Source of the DNA: Aurantimicrobium sp. MWH-Uga1
GTDB lineage: Bacteria > Actinomycetota > Actinomycetes > Actinomycetales > Microbacteriaceae
NCBI RefSeq assembly: GCF_003325955.1
Contig: NZ_CP030929.1
Location: 1 to 64,000, forward strand
Direction of reading: 5' to 3'
Length of the DNA: 64,000 bases
In this document: positions 18,358 through 27,523 of the stretch, one piece after another
Numbering within the stretch: the stretch's first letter is position 1
How the letters are laid out: every line of letters begins with the position of its first letter
Translations under genes and position numbers: made by a program
The notes under the pieces: model-generated
The model's input: only the letters and a program-made list of their open reading frames with translations
Databases searched by the model: none
What the model was told of the DNA's origin: nothing

Positions 18358-19811
18358 TTGTTTAACCCCGCCTCTAGTACTTTTCTCGCGATTGTTGCTG
18401 TTATTTCGTTGGAATCCCCGGACTGTCCGAGGCCGCCACCGTTTTCAACCAAAACAGTGACTGCGTATCGCGGGCTGTCTGCTGGGGCAAACCCGGTAAA
18501 CCAGAAGGTGAATGGCTCGCCATCACCGTTTTCTGCTGTACCAGTTTTACCCGCAACATCAACTCCGCTAATTCTCGCATTAGTTGCCAGTCCTGAGCGA
18601 ACAGAAGCCACCATCATGTCCCTGAGAGTTGCTGCATTCTCAGCGGACATTGCCTGGGAGAAGTCTTTCGCAGAAAACTGAGAAATTGGCTTGAGACTGG
18701 GTTCGAGCACCTGGTTGACCACATTCGGATACATCACCATGCCTCCGTTGGCGATCCCAGCGGAGACGAGCGCTATTTGAAGTGGTGTGGCTCGAACGTC
18801 ATATTGGCCAAAGGATGCCAGTGCTGTTTGTGGATCATCCATCACGACAGGGAATTCGCTCACTGCCGTCTTCATGGGAATTTCAAAGCTCGTGTTGAAT
18901 CCGAACTTCTTTGCCTGATCCAAAATGGCTTTGCGACCAAGCTCAAGCCCGAGTTCGGCGAACGGGATATTGCAGCTTTGCTTGAGCGCTTGTTCCAGCG
19001 TTACTTCAGCGCCGGCGCCGGGGCAGGGCCCACGGTTCCAGTTCTTGATAAAGACATCAGTTCCAGGCAGTTGGAAACTGGCAGGGTTGGGGAAGGTGCT
19101 TTCGGGTGTGTACTTACCGGACTCTAATGCTGCCGCGACCATGACGAGTTTGAACACTGAACCCGGTGGGTTCAAATCTCCTGCAATGGTCTTGTCGATA
19201 AGTGGCTCAAGCGGATCTTCATTCAGTGCGGTGTATGCCGCAATGACGTCATTGGTGTTGTGAGAGGCCAAAAGGTTGGGGTCATAACCCGGCTTGGATA
19301 CCATAGCCAGAATTTTTCCTGTGCTGGGCTCCGTCACAATGATTGCGCCCTCGTAATCACCGAGTGCATCCCAGGAAGCTTGCTGCAATACAGGGTCAAG
19401 GGTCAGTTCAACACTGGCACCTTGAGGTTCTTGTCCAGTGAGGATGGCATTGAGTTGGTTGAGGAATTGCGACCCTGTCTTTCCGCTGAGGTAGGAATTC
19501 ATCGCTCCTTCAATACCTGTCAATCCCTGGGTCAAGGTGAAGTATCCGGTCACATTCGAGTACACGAAAGGGTTCGGGTAGGTGCGCTGAAAGCGGTATT
19601 TGTTATCGACAGGAACAGATTCAGCAATAGGCGTTCCCGCAACAAGAATGGGCCCGCGCTTATAGCGGTAGCTCTCATACATTGTGCGGGTATTCCTGCT
19701 GTCGGCGGAGAGCTGATCAGCGGTAACAACTTGTACGACACTGGCAGCAATGAAGAGTGCGGTGAACATTCCTATCACCGCGAGTGTGACCCGTTTGAGT
19801 TCTCTGTTCAT
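18354..19811 (-). CDS. pbpA: Class B penicillin-binding protein (PbpA/FtsI-like transpeptidase)
   Basis: A 485-residue peptidoglycan transpeptidase with an N-terminal signal anchor (about 8-28), a PBP dimerisation region, and the penicillin-binding motifs S218-V-F-K221, S279-C-N and K422-T-G. It crosslinks peptidoglycan outside the membrane, probably with the adjacent RodA/FtsW polymerase. It overlaps rodA by 1 nt and pknA by 4 nt. This matches the PbpA of the mycobacterial pknA/B operon rather than FtsI of the dcw cluster. Confidence 0.95.
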   Translation of the reverse strand: MNRELKRVTLAVIGMFTALFIAASVVQVVTADQLSADSRNTRTMYESYRYKRGPILVAGTPIAESVPVDNKYRFQRTYPNPFVYSNVTGYFTLTQGLTGIEGAMNSYLSGKTGSQFLNQLNAILTGQEPQGASVELTLDPVLQQASWDALGDYEGAIIVTEPSTGKILAMVSKPGYDPNLLASHNTNDVIAAYTALNEDPLEPLIDKTIAGDLNPPGSVFKLVMVAAALESGKYTPESTFPNPASFQLPGTDVFIKNWNRGPCPGAGAEVTLEQALKQSCNIPFAELGLELGRKAILDQAKKFGFNTSFEIPMKTAVSEFPVVMDDPQTALASFGQYDVRATPLQIALVSAGIANGGMVMYPNVVNQVLEPSLKPISQFSAKDFSQAMSAENAATLRDMMVASVRSGLATNARISGVDVAGKTGTAENGDGEPFTFWFTGFAPADSPRYAVTVLVENGGGLGQSGDSNEITATIARKVLEAGLNK

Positions 19812-21199
19812 CAGACCACCAACCGCGGTTCGTTCCTGATGGAATCAGATAGGCGTAAGAGAAGTGCCGCAATCATCCAGTTGGCAACAAGTGAGCTACC
19901 ACCTGCCGCGAGGAATGGAGTGGTCAGACCCGTCAAAGGAATTACGCGCAGCACACCACCGATCACGATGAAGCACTGCAAGGCAATAGTGAAAGAAAGC
20001 CCTACGGCTAAGAGCTTGCTGAAGTCATCGTGACCAGCAAACCCGATACGCAAACCCCGGCCAACAAGGAGGAGGTAGAGGCACAATATGGCGAAGATAC
20101 CAGCTAGGCCCAGTTCTTCTCCCAGGCTGGCGATGATGTAGTCGCTTTGAGAAACCGGGGTGATTTCCGGCATTCCTTCACCCAAGCCGGTTCCAATGAT
20201 GCCACCGTGAGCCAAGCCAAACAGCCCCTGGACCAGCTGGAAACTTCCGCCTGCCGCATTGAAGTTGTCGTTGTTAAACGCGTCATACCAGTTAGAAAAA
20301 CGACCGTTGACATAGTCAAGGGTTTGGTTCGCTACAACGGCGCCCAAGCCCACGAGGCTCAGACCCAGGATGACCCAACTGCTTCGGCCGGTGGCGGTGT
20401 ACAGCATGACGAGGAACAAGCCAAAGAAAAGCAGACCAGTTCCCAAGTCACGCTGCAACACAATCACACTCATCGACAGCGCCCAGACCACCAGAATGGG
20501 CCCAAGGTCACGGCCACGAGGAAAGCGCATACCGAGGAAGGTGCGCCCCACCATTGACAGGCTTTCTCGGCGTTGGACTAAGTACCCGGCAAAGAAAACG
20601 GCCAGAGCGATCTTGGCAATTTCGCCGGGCTGGAAGGTCAATCCCGCTATCTGGATCCACACCCGTGCACCATTAACTGTCAGCCCGAGACCGGGAACCA
20701 TGGGCAAGAGCACCAAGATAACCGCAACAAGACCAGCAACATAGGTATACCGCTGGAGTATGCGCTGGTGGCGAATGAGCACAATCGTTCCCAGGGCGGC
20801 CCCCATCGCTAATGCAGACCAGGCAATTTGTTTGGTTGCAAAACCATCCCAGCCTTCAGCGCCAACAGCGAGGTCAATGCGGTAAATCTCGGCAATACCT
20901 AAACCATTGAGCAAAGCCGCGATAGGGAGAATGAGGGCATCAGCTTGCGGTGCAACAAAACGCATGGCGATGTGTATGGCAAAAACCAATACTGCAAGCA
21001 GAGCACAGATTGCTAACGGCCCAGCATCAACTTTGCCCAGAACACCGAGCTGCACCAATACCAAGGCGGCCACATTAATCGCACTGGCAAAAATGATGAG
21101 AACCAGTTCAACATTGCGCATACGTTGGGAAACACGAACGCGCTTAAGCCGCCCGATGGATCCGGTGGCCACAAAATCTGCTGGAGGAGTGACGCTCAT
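19811..21199 (-). CDS. rodA: RodA/FtsW peptidoglycan glycosyltransferase
   Basis: A 462-residue polytopic SEDS-family protein with about ten to twelve hydrophobic helices. It has the family segments NGARVWIQIAGLTFQPGE and, near the C-terminus, GGVLRVIPLTGLTTPFLAAGG (abridged here to key residues). SEDS proteins polymerise lipid II and pair with a class B PBP, which is the next gene. The start ATG shares one base with the stop of the phosphatase gene. In this operon context it is the RodA-type partner of PbpA. Confidence 0.95.
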   Translation of the reverse strand: MSVTPPADFVATGSIGRLKRVRVSQRMRNVELVLIIFASAINVAALVLVQLGVLGKVDAGPLAICALLAVLVFAIHIAMRFVAPQADALILPIAALLNGLGIAEIYRIDLAVGAEGWDGFATKQIAWSALAMGAALGTIVLIRHQRILQRYTYVAGLVAVILVLLPMVPGLGLTVNGARVWIQIAGLTFQPGEIAKIALAVFFAGYLVQRRESLSMVGRTFLGMRFPRGRDLGPILVVWALSMSVIVLQRDLGTGLLFFGLFLVMLYTATGRSSWVILGLSLVGLGAVVANQTLDYVNGRFSNWYDAFNNDNFNAAGGSFQLVQGLFGLAHGGIIGTGLGEGMPEITPVSQSDYIIASLGEELGLAGIFAILCLYLLLVGRGLRIGFAGHDDFSKLLAVGLSFTIALQCFIVIGGVLRVIPLTGLTTPFLAAGGSSLVANWMIAALLLRLSDSIRNEPRLVV

Positions 21200-22428
21200 T
21201 ACTTCTGAGCCTCACTGGCGAGAGAATCCACCAACGCCTGTGCCTCACCAAAGGTGGGGAAAGGGATGGTCTGTTCAATTTGAGCCTTTTGATAGTCGGT
21301 CAAGCTATCTAAAGGAAGATCGGTATCGACATACACATGAGAGAGGCTGATGCCGGCAAAGTTTTGTGAGATGCCCTGATAAATCACAACAGAGTCGGCG
21401 TCACTACCGACATAAAACTGGGTTTGGCTCCACCGATAACCCAAGATTGCTGCAATAAAGAGAGCGCCGATAACCAGAATGAGAGAACTAATGAGCATGA
21501 CACGACGACGAATACGTCTGGCCTTCACGGCATCCAGTTGAGCGGTCAGAGGCGGCGGTGGAACCGTCATACCGCCAGTTGAAATGGGAAGTTTCTTTGG
21601 CTTCGGCCGGGGCTTGTTTGTTCCCGAGGGAATGAGGCGCGGCTCTGGTTGTTTGATCGGCATGGGGCCTGCAACAGATCCAACAAGCTCAGCAATATTT
21701 TCTGGCCCATCAGCGGTGATGTCCACCACAACAACAGTGACGTTATCGGGGGCACCACCGGAGAGACTGGCCTGCACGAGAGTATCAGCGGCATCTTCTG
21801 CCGTTTCAGCTTCTTGTAAGAACGGAAGCAACCGGTCGGTATGCACAACACCGGTAAGCCCATCAGAGCAGAGCATCCAGCGATCTCCGACAGAGACTTC
21901 TAACACCACGGTGTCAATTTCTGGAGACCCGTCCACATCGCCAAGTACGCGCATGAGTACTGAGCGACGAGGGTGGTCGTGTGCTTCTTCTTCGGTTATG
22001 CGACCACTATCTATCAGTCGCTGCACGAAAGTGTGGTCAACGGTGACCTGGCTCAGGTTTCCTTCGCGCAAGAGATAAATACGTGAGTCACCAATGTGTG
22101 CCAACACAACCTGGTTGCCCACGCGAAGCATTGCACTGACCGTGGTGCCCAGACCAGCAAGCTCAGGATGTTCATAAACAACGTCAGCAAGCATGTCATT
22201 TGCTTGTAGCAACGTTTGAATCAGATCCCGCTGTGCTGCTTTCACATCGTCATATTCTTTATCCAGCTGCAGCATGTGGCGAATAACTAGGTGCGAAGCA
22301 ACATCTCCACCAGCGTGACCACCCATGCCATCGGCAACGATGCTGAGATAGGTTCCTGCGTAGCCGGAATCCTGATTGGATGCCCTGACCTTGCCCACAT
22401 TGGAGGCTGCTGCGCTGAACTGAGACAT
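21199..22428 (-). CDS. pstP: PP2C-family Ser/Thr phosphatase (PstP-type)
   Basis: A 409-residue phosphatase. The PP2C domain (about 1-235) has the metal-binding motifs VADGMGGHAGGD and CSDGLT and a terminal DNVTVVVVD. A Pro/Lys-rich linker leads to a transmembrane helix at about 312-332 and a short extracellular domain. It would dephosphorylate the PknA/PknB kinases and their substrates. It lies between the FHA genes and rodA, with 1-nt overlap to the latter and 9 nt from fhaB. Confidence 0.95.
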   Translation of the reverse strand: MSQFSAAASNVGKVRASNQDSGYAGTYLSIVADGMGGHAGGDVASHLVIRHMLQLDKEYDDVKAAQRDLIQTLLQANDMLADVVYEHPELAGLGTTVSAMLRVGNQVVLAHIGDSRIYLLREGNLSQVTVDHTFVQRLIDSGRITEEEAHDHPRRSVLMRVLGDVDGSPEIDTVVLEVSVGDRWMLCSDGLTGVVHTDRLLPFLQEAETAEDAADTLVQASLSGGAPDNVTVVVVDITADGPENIAELVGSVAGPMPIKQPEPRLIPSGTNKPRPKPKKLPISTGGMTVPPPPLTAQLDAVKARRIRRRVMLISSLILVIGALFIAAILGYRWSQTQFYVGSDADSVVIYQGISQNFAGISLSHVYVDTDLPLDSLTDYQKAQIEQTIPFPTFGEAQALVDSLASEAQK

Positions 22429-22437
22429 ATGCCTGGC

Positions 22438-22953
22438 CTAGCGGCGAACCTCAAAGGTTGTTGCGCCCACAGTAATGGGGGTGTTCAGGGGAATGGGAAC
22501 GGGTGAGCTCACCCGTGAACCTGCGAGCGTTGTTCCGTTGGTGGAGTCCAAGTCTCTTAACAACCATGACCCTCCACGAACCTCAAGACGGGCATGGTGA
22601 GTAGAGGTGTAGTCATCTTGAATCACCAGACTGGAGTCGGGAGAGCGACCAATAGTTATGACGTCACCCTGCAAAGGAAGTTCTTGGCCGGCGAGATCAC
22701 CCGAAGTGATGACAAGGCGCAGCGGGGTTCCATCGGCAGGAGCAATTTCTTGTGAAATCTCAGGAGCTAGACGTGGTTGCGCAGAAGTGAGGAAAGACTG
22801 CGCTCCAGGTGCGCTCGCCGGCTGTGGCGCAGGAAGTTTACGAACACGCTGACCAAAGAGATCACTGCGCACTGCGTATACAACAAAGAAGACGAAGACC
22901 CACAGCGCAACTAGAAAACCTATGCGCAGGATCAGAAGTGTGAGCTCACTCAC
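22438..22953 (-). CDS. fhaB: FHA-domain membrane protein (FhaB/FipA-type)
   Basis: About 171 residues, with an N-terminal transmembrane helix (about 4-26), a Pro/Ala-rich linker and a C-terminal FHA domain (about 85-165) with IGRSPDSSLVI, the SxxH-type STHHARL and STNGT. FHA domains bind phosphothreonine, so this is a likely reader of PknA/PknB output at the membrane. I take the GTG at 22953, which overlaps the fhaA stop by 8 nt. A GTG at 22971 would overlap it by 26 nt. Confidence 0.92.
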   Translation of the reverse strand: MSELTLLILRIGFLVALWVFVFFVVYAVRSDLFGQRVRKLPAPQPASAPGAQSFLTSAQPRLAPEISQEIAPADGTPLRLVITSGDLAGQELPLQGDVITIGRSPDSSLVIQDDYTSTHHARLEVRGGSWLLRDLDSTNGTTLAGSRVSSPVPIPLNTPITVGATTFEVRR

Positions 22954-23677
22954 GTGGACCCCAGAATCCACCGGGCGCTGGCGCTGGAGGAGATGAAGTG
23001 CTTTCTGCGCCTGCTGCCTGTGGTAGGAGGCGCAGGGTGATGGATGTCTGTCCGATGGTGATGATGGAGTCGGCTTCTAAAGCAGAAGAGACGAGCTTGT
23101 GACCATTGAGCTTGGAACCGTTTGTGGAACCTAGGTCGTTAGCTTGAGCACGGGTACCGTCCCACAGAATTTCTACGTGCTTGCGTGAAATACCCGAGTC
23201 CTCCACGGTGATGTCTGCTTCAGTGCCGCGTCCAATAATTGTGCGCGATTTGTTAATGGGGTAACGCTTTCCAGCAATTTCCAAAACAGCAACCCAGGTC
23301 ACTGTGCCACTGACGTTTTCGGAACTGACCTGAACAACACCAACAGCAAGTGCAGGATCTTGTTTGAGTGAAATCTTGATGCCACCGGCGAACTGGTAGT
23401 GCTGAGTTGCTGCATGTTTGGCTACGAGTCGGGTGAGCTCATCGATGAGTGTGTCGCCCATGCTGGACATCTGTTCGAAGTCGGAGGGAGAGAGACTCAC
23501 AACAAAACGGTTAGGGGCAATGATGCGGTCGCGGGAGAGAACTGCTGCTTTGGTATCCAACTCTCGGCGAAGAGCGGCAGTGATTTCGACGGGCTGCAGG
23601 CCAGAGCGAAACGTCTTCGCGAACGCGCCATTGACAACGCGTTCGAGGCCGCGCTCAAGGTTGTCCAGAATGCCCAC
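22946..23677 (-). CDS. fhaA: DUF3662/FHA-domain protein (FhaA-type)
   Basis: A 243-residue cytoplasmic protein with an N-terminal DUF3662 domain (MGILDNLERGLERVVNGAF...) and a C-terminal FHA domain containing IGRGTEADI, SRKHVEI and STNGS. FhaA in mycobacteria binds phosphorylated MviN/MurJ and links kinase signalling to wall precursor export. It is the first gene of the seven-gene leftward operon that ends with pknB. The promoter should lie in 23678-23818, which has no gene on either strand that I can support. Confidence 0.93.
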   Translation of the reverse strand: MGILDNLERGLERVVNGAFAKTFRSGLQPVEITAALRRELDTKAAVLSRDRIIAPNRFVVSLSPSDFEQMSSMGDTLIDELTRLVAKHAATQHYQFAGGIKISLKQDPALAVGVVQVSSENVSGTVTWVAVLEIAGKRYPINKSRTIIGRGTEADITVEDSGISRKHVEILWDGTRAQANDLGSTNGSKLNGHKLVSSALEADSIITIGQTSITLRLLPQAAGAESTSSPPAPAPGGFWGPRE

Positions 23678-23818
23678 AGGTCTCCTTTAGGGGGATATAT
23701 CTCCTCCCCAAATGGTACTCGGCTCGCTGTGAGCAAGCTGGATGCGCGCCGGGGCCTCACTCGATCCACGCACTCAAATGGCGCAGGGGGACTGCTCCGT
23801 GATAACCTCGACCAGTTC

Positions 23819-23901
23819 GCGCGAGTGGCGAAATGGCAGACGCGCTGGCTTCAGGTGCCAGTGCCCGCAAGGGCGTGGGGGTTCAAGTCCCCCCTCGCGC
23901 A
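23819..23901 (+). tRNA. tRNA-Leu (CAG)
   Basis: An 83-nt class II tRNA. The acceptor arm GCGCGAG pairs with CTCGCGC, with discriminator A. The anticodon stem CTGGC/GCCAG encloses the loop TTCAGGT, with CAG at 23852-23854. A long variable arm (TGCCCGCAAGGGCGT region) and the T arm GGGTTCAAGTCCC are clear. CCA is not encoded. It lies divergent from fhaA. Confidence 0.98.
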
Positions 23902-23906
23902 CGAAC

Positions 23907-23934
23907 AAACCCCCGGTGTAATGCCGGGGGTTTT
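23907..23934 (+). terminator. Terminator of tRNA-Leu
   Basis: Stem AAACCCCCGG / CCGGGGGTTT around a 7-nt loop, ending in TTTT, placed 6 nt after the tRNA. Confidence 0.9.
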
Positions 23935-24050
23935 GCCGCTTAAGACACGAAATTCTCTTGAGAAGATTAGTTCTATTTCTGGGCGTGAGCTGAAAGAATC
24001 ATTTTGAGCGCACTGATGCGCAACCCCCACGTATATAAGGAGTCATTTTC

Positions 24051-24455
24051 ATGGCTAAATTCACCATTGGTAAGGCAGTAGCTGTTGTTGCTATTGCTGC
24101 AGCTGCAAGCTTTGGTATGTCTGCATGTGCAACCCCTGCACCTGAGCCAACCGAAACGACAATCGGTGGCGACATCGTTGCACCTATCGAACTCAACTAC
24201 CAGGACATTGATGGCCAGACTCTTGAGTTGGTTGTTGGCCAGGTCGTCAACATCAACTACGGCGGCATCAACGACGGTGAAGTTGAAGTTTCGATTTCTG
24301 ACCCTAAGGTTGTCGAGTACTCGGCTGCTGCCTACGAGAACGACACTCAGTTCTCTGCAGGTCTGCTGGCACTCTCTGGTGGTGAGTCAACGGTGACGTT
24401 CACCTTCGCTGGTGAGGACCCACGTGAGCTGAACATCCAGGTTCTTCTCAAGTAG
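24051..24455 (+). CDS. Small secreted lipoprotein with Ig-like domain
   Basis: A 134-residue protein with a lipoprotein signal peptide (lipobox MSAC, Cys near 26), a short Pro/Glu/Thr linker, and a single beta-rich domain of about 95 residues. The start has a strong TAAGGAGTC site. It is related in layout and sequence (APIxL/VAPTIVD, GQTxxL/VDI, DPxVVxY/F, G-S-T) to the gene at 24644-25060. The domain resembles an Ig or chagasin-like sandwich, which is a guess from the strand pattern. No function is known to me. The gene is monocistronic, with its own terminator. Confidence 0.85.
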   Translation: MAKFTIGKAVAVVAIAAAASFGMSACATPAPEPTETTIGGDIVAPIELNYQDIDGQTLELVVGQVVNINYGGINDGEVEVSISDPKVVEYSAAAYENDTQFSAGLLALSGGESTVTFTFAGEDPRELNIQVLLK

Positions 24456-24471
24456 TTCTGCTGCAGTGTGA

Positions 24472-24502
24472 GGGCGCCCCTTTCGGGGCGCCCTTCCTTG
24501 TT
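24472..24502 (+). terminator. Intrinsic terminator
   Basis: Hairpin GGGCGCCCC-TTTC-GGGGCGCCC followed by TTCCTTGTTT, 17 nt after the first small lipoprotein gene. Confidence 0.92.
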
Positions 24503-24643
24503 TAAGTCACTCATATTTCATTCAGAAAACTCCCAGACTACACACAGCTGAATCCCAACTTAAACCAAAGGTACAGAGCTAACGTAGTCATATGAGCACA
24601 ACCGCTCACACATCAAAAGACTTTTACACCAAGGAGAAACAAC

Positions 24644-25060
24644 ATGATCAAGAACCACAAGATCGCAAAGGTAGGAGCTATCGCAGCTCTTGCTGCAGCA
24701 GCAACATTCAGCCTCGCAGCTTGCTCGAGCGCTGCAGATGAAGATTCATCGGGCGCAGACGAATCCAGCGAAACCAGCCAGGTCGTCGCACCCACCATCG
24801 TTGATGTTGCAACCCTCAACGGACAGACCGTAGACATCAACAACGGTTCATTCGTCGACATCACCACTGGTGACACCGATCCTGCTGACTGGACCGCAGT
24901 CGTCAAGGACCCTGCAGTGGTGGCATTCACCGCTGGCGGCAAGTCTGGTGACGCAGTCCTCAACCCCGGACTTCAGGGAACCCAGGCTGGATCAACCCAG
25001 GTTGAACTGACCAACAAGACCACCGGAGAGGTAGTTACCTTCACTGTCAACGTGAAGTAA
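24644..25060 (+). CDS. Small secreted lipoprotein, paralogue of the preceding gene
   Basis: A 138-residue protein with a lipobox signal (LAAC, Cys near 27), a Ser/Asp/Glu-rich acidic linker (about 28-48), and one beta-rich domain that mirrors the gene at 24051-24455. AAGGAGAAAC forms a strong ribosome-binding site. Highly biased, smooth codon use and strong translation signals suggest abundant expression. Function is unknown. The tandem pair looks like an old duplication. Confidence 0.85.
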   Translation: MIKNHKIAKVGAIAALAAAATFSLAACSSAADEDSSGADESSETSQVVAPTIVDVATLNGQTVDINNGSFVDITTGDTDPADWTAVVKDPAVVAFTAGGKSGDAVLNPGLQGTQAGSTQVELTNKTTGEVVTFTVNVK

Positions 25061-25084
25061 TTTCTCTCACGGCCTCCAAGACAG

Positions 25085-25114
25085 ACGGCCTCTCCCGAAT
25101 ACGGGAGGGGCCGT
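25085..25114 (+). terminator. Intrinsic terminator next to a start site
   Basis: A 13-bp stem (ACGGCCTCTCCCG / CGGGAGGGGCCGT, one G-U pair) with loop AATA. It ends 14 nt before the next ATG, and the following TAGTCT is also the -10-like element of that gene. Confidence 0.85.
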
Positions 25115-25127
25115 TAGTCTGTTAACA

Positions 25128-26090
25128 ATGACCGGTCACCAGCACTCTTCGGCACTGCCGACCTGGTTGGCGTTGGTTGTGGCATTTATTGCCGGGTGTT
25201 TCATGACAACCCAAGCTCGCCTCAACGGTGAACTTGCTGTAGATCTCGACAACGGTTTTGTTGCTGCCAGCATTTCCTTCGGCTCGGGGTTTGTGCTTCT
25301 GTGCATCATCATGTTGGTGTTTAAGCGTGGTCGGCAAGGTTACGGACGTATTGTTGCCGACATCAAGCAGCGCACCATTCCGTGGTGGTTCACCTTGGCT
25401 GGATGCGCGGGGGCTGGCTACGTGCTTTCGCAGTCAATAGTTATTGGTTTCACCGGTGTCGCTCTCTTCACTGTGGCCTTTGTTGCGGGACTCACTATCG
25501 GCTCGTTGCTGTTGGATGTCTGGGGTATCGGCCCCGCCGGAAAAAGACCTCTTACTCGCAACAGAGTCTTCGGCGCAGCGCTCGGCCTGGTTGCAGTCGT
25601 GGTGGGCGTGATGGGTCAACCCATACAGACTGAAGGACTTTTTCTCTTGGTCATGCCCTTGCTTTTTGGGGCAACTGTGGCCTGGCAGCAGGCGGCAAAC
25701 GGTCGGCTGACAGTTTCAGCGGGAACTCCCTGGAGCTCTACATTTATCAACTTTGGCGTTGGCACAGGAGTGCTCCTCATCGCCACAGCCATCCGTGTCC
25801 TAGAAACAGGTTTCCCTCCCAACTTTCCCACCGAATGGTGGCTGTATGCCGGTGGCCCTATCGGCATTATATTTATCGCCGCAAATGCCGTCGTTGTTCG
25901 AGCAATTGGCGTACTGCTGTTGAGTTTAGGAACTATTGCAGGTCAATTGACCATGGCAATTGTCTTTGACTCTCTGAACTCCCACGGCCACCCCTTGGGA
26001 CTTTCCACCTTTGCTGGCACCGCGCTGATATTTGTGGCCGTAATCATTGCGACACTTCCCAAGAAGCACAGCGCAGAGCACGCGGCTTAA
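25128..26090 (+). CDS. DMT-superfamily permease (DUF606/YdcZ-type, fused pair)
   Basis: A 320-residue polytopic protein with about ten hydrophobic helices arranged as two homologous halves. Each begins with a segment like GCFMTTQARLNGEL or GATVAWQQAANGRL, the mark of the DUF606 (YdcZ) transporters. YdcZ proteins usually have one five-helix unit, so this is an internal duplication or fusion. The substrate is unknown. TAGTCT lies 7 nt before the ATG, and no Shine-Dalgarno site is evident, so a leaderless transcript is likely. It overlaps the converging HAD gene by 4 nt. Confidence 0.85.
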   Translation: MTGHQHSSALPTWLALVVAFIAGCFMTTQARLNGELAVDLDNGFVAASISFGSGFVLLCIIMLVFKRGRQGYGRIVADIKQRTIPWWFTLAGCAGAGYVLSQSIVIGFTGVALFTVAFVAGLTIGSLLLDVWGIGPAGKRPLTRNRVFGAALGLVAVVVGVMGQPIQTEGLFLLVMPLLFGATVAWQQAANGRLTVSAGTPWSSTFINFGVGTGVLLIATAIRVLETGFPPNFPTEWWLYAGGPIGIIFIAANAVVVRAIGVLLLSLGTIAGQLTMAIVFDSLNSHGHPLGLSTFAGTALIFVAVIIATLPKKHSAEHAA

Positions 26091-26755
26091 CCCAGAAGCA
26101 ACTCTCGCAAGCGATCTGCTGAATACACCGTGGCAATTGCTCCGACCGCTTCTGCAGGAGAACCATAACCCCACTCCACGATGATGGTGGGCAGGTTGTG
26201 TGCAGCTGCACCCTCAACGTCGTAGATACGGTCACCAATGAGCACTGAGCGGGAAATGTCAGCACCGGCTTGCTGTAACTCATCTAAGGCGTGTCCAACA
26301 ACATGTGCTTTAGAAGTTCGTGAGTCATCTTCTGATGCACCTGCAATAACCGTGAAATAGGAGGTCAAATCAAAGTGAGCCAAAATTGCTCGAGCCTGAT
26401 CTTCCGGCTTGCTGGTGGCTAAAGCCAGAGGAACCCCTGCATCACGTAACGAATCAAGCAGGCCAAGGATGCCCGGGAAAATGGCTGAATCAAAGGCACC
26501 ATCACGACGGTAGTCCTTGCGATAAATCGTGAGCGCTTCACGCGCTTGCACCTCTGTCATTCCGGCTCGTTCTTGGAAAGACGCTAGGAGAGGAGGGCCG
26601 ATATATGCCATGAACTCTTCCCGGCTGGGAACGGGAAGTCCCAGGTGAGCAAATGTATCGGTGAGGGCATCGATGATCCCCGGAGCAGAGTCGAGGATGG
26701 TGCCGTCAAGATCAAAGAGAACAGCTGACCAGGTGCGGGAAACTACAGAATTCAT
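26087..26755 (-). CDS. HAD-family hydrolase (phosphoglycolate phosphatase-like)
   Basis: A 222-residue HAD phosphatase with nucleophile region LFDLDGTILDS (Asp15, Asp17), motif II in LATSKP, and motif IV GDRIYDVEGA. The cap region and length fit the Gph/PpaX group, which removes phosphate from small phosphoesters. The exact substrate cannot be read from sequence. It resembles the HAD gene at 27524-28213. The two flank nucS. Confidence 0.88.
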   Translation of the reverse strand: MNSVVSRTWSAVLFDLDGTILDSAPGIIDALTDTFAHLGLPVPSREEFMAYIGPPLLASFQERAGMTEVQAREALTIYRKDYRRDGAFDSAIFPGILGLLDSLRDAGVPLALATSKPEDQARAILAHFDLTSYFTVIAGASEDDSRTSKAHVVGHALDELQQAGADISRSVLIGDRIYDVEGAAAHNLPTIIVEWGYGSPAEAVGAIATVYSADRLRELLLG

Positions 26756-26823
26756 AACTTGGCAAGCTTAGGGCGCAAACCTGCGAACGTGAACGAAGCT
26801 AGCAGGGTTTTCATCCTGCTGGG

Positions 26824-27519
26824 CTAGAACAAGCGGCCGTGCTTGTCCTCAACACCGCGCATCTCGTCATAATCCAAGATGAGTGTGCGAATTCCACGGT
26901 CCTCCGCCAATGTTTTGGCCTGGGGCTTAATCTCTTGGGCAGCAAAGACACCTTTTACTGGTGCAAGGTGGGGGTCACGGTTCATCAGCTCGAGGTATCG
27001 AGTCAGTTGCTCCACGCCATCAATCTCTCCCCGACGTTTAATTTCAACAGCTACGCTGTTGCCGTTTTCATCGCGAGCAAGAATGTCCACGGGGCCAATG
27101 GCAGTCATGTATTCGCGGCGAACTAGGGTATACCCCTCACCGAGAAGCTCAATTTGTGCCGCAAAGAGTTCTTGAAGTTCGGACTCAACGCCGTTTTTTA
27201 TGAGTCCAGGATCCTCGCCGAGTTCATGTTCAACATCGTTGTAAATCTCATAAATGCTGACAACGAGCATATCTGCTGTCTTGGCATGGGTGACGCGCCA
27301 TATTTCGGTTACCCCCACGTCAGCCTGGTCTTTTTCCGGCTCATGAGTGGTGAGCGAACAGGGCGGACTCATCCAGTTCAGCGGTTTGTAGGAGCCGCCA
27401 TCAGAGTGAATCAGTAGGGAACCATCTTGCTTAAGCATCAGTACACGTGTTGCCAGTGGAAGGTGTGCACTCAAGCGCCCCGCATAATCCACGGAACATT
27501 TCGCAACAACAAGACGCAT
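26824..27519 (-). CDS. nucS: Endonuclease NucS (EndoMS), non-canonical mismatch repair
   Basis: A 231-residue mismatch-specific endonuclease that gives actinobacteria and archaea their MutS/MutL-independent mismatch repair. The N-terminal DNA-binding/dimerisation half (about 1-115) precedes a RecB-like nuclease domain with Asp145 (GPVDIL), Glu159 and Lys161 (AVEIKRRG). The extreme C-terminus, HGRLF, is in the position reported to contact the beta clamp. TAGCCT lies 6 nt before the ATG, so the gene may have its own leaderless promoter besides read-through from the HAD gene 4 nt upstream. Confidence 0.95.
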   Translation of the reverse strand: MRLVVAKCSVDYAGRLSAHLPLATRVLMLKQDGSLLIHSDGGSYKPLNWMSPPCSLTTHEPEKDQADVGVTEIWRVTHAKTADMLVVSIYEIYNDVEHELGEDPGLIKNGVESELQELFAAQIELLGEGYTLVRREYMTAIGPVDILARDENGNSVAVEIKRRGEIDGVEQLTRYLELMNRDPHLAPVKGVFAAQEIKPQAKTLAEDRGIRTLILDYDEMRGVEDKHGRLF

Positions 27520-27523
27520 AGTT

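Noticed and set aside
19260..20033. 257-codon antisense frame across pbpA and rodA
   Set aside because: It crosses the junction of two clear genes on the other strand and has no recognisable domain.
25061..25127. Riboswitch before the DMT permease
   Set aside because: The only structure is the terminator of the preceding gene. The leader is too short, and the TAGTCT spacing implies a leaderless mRNA.
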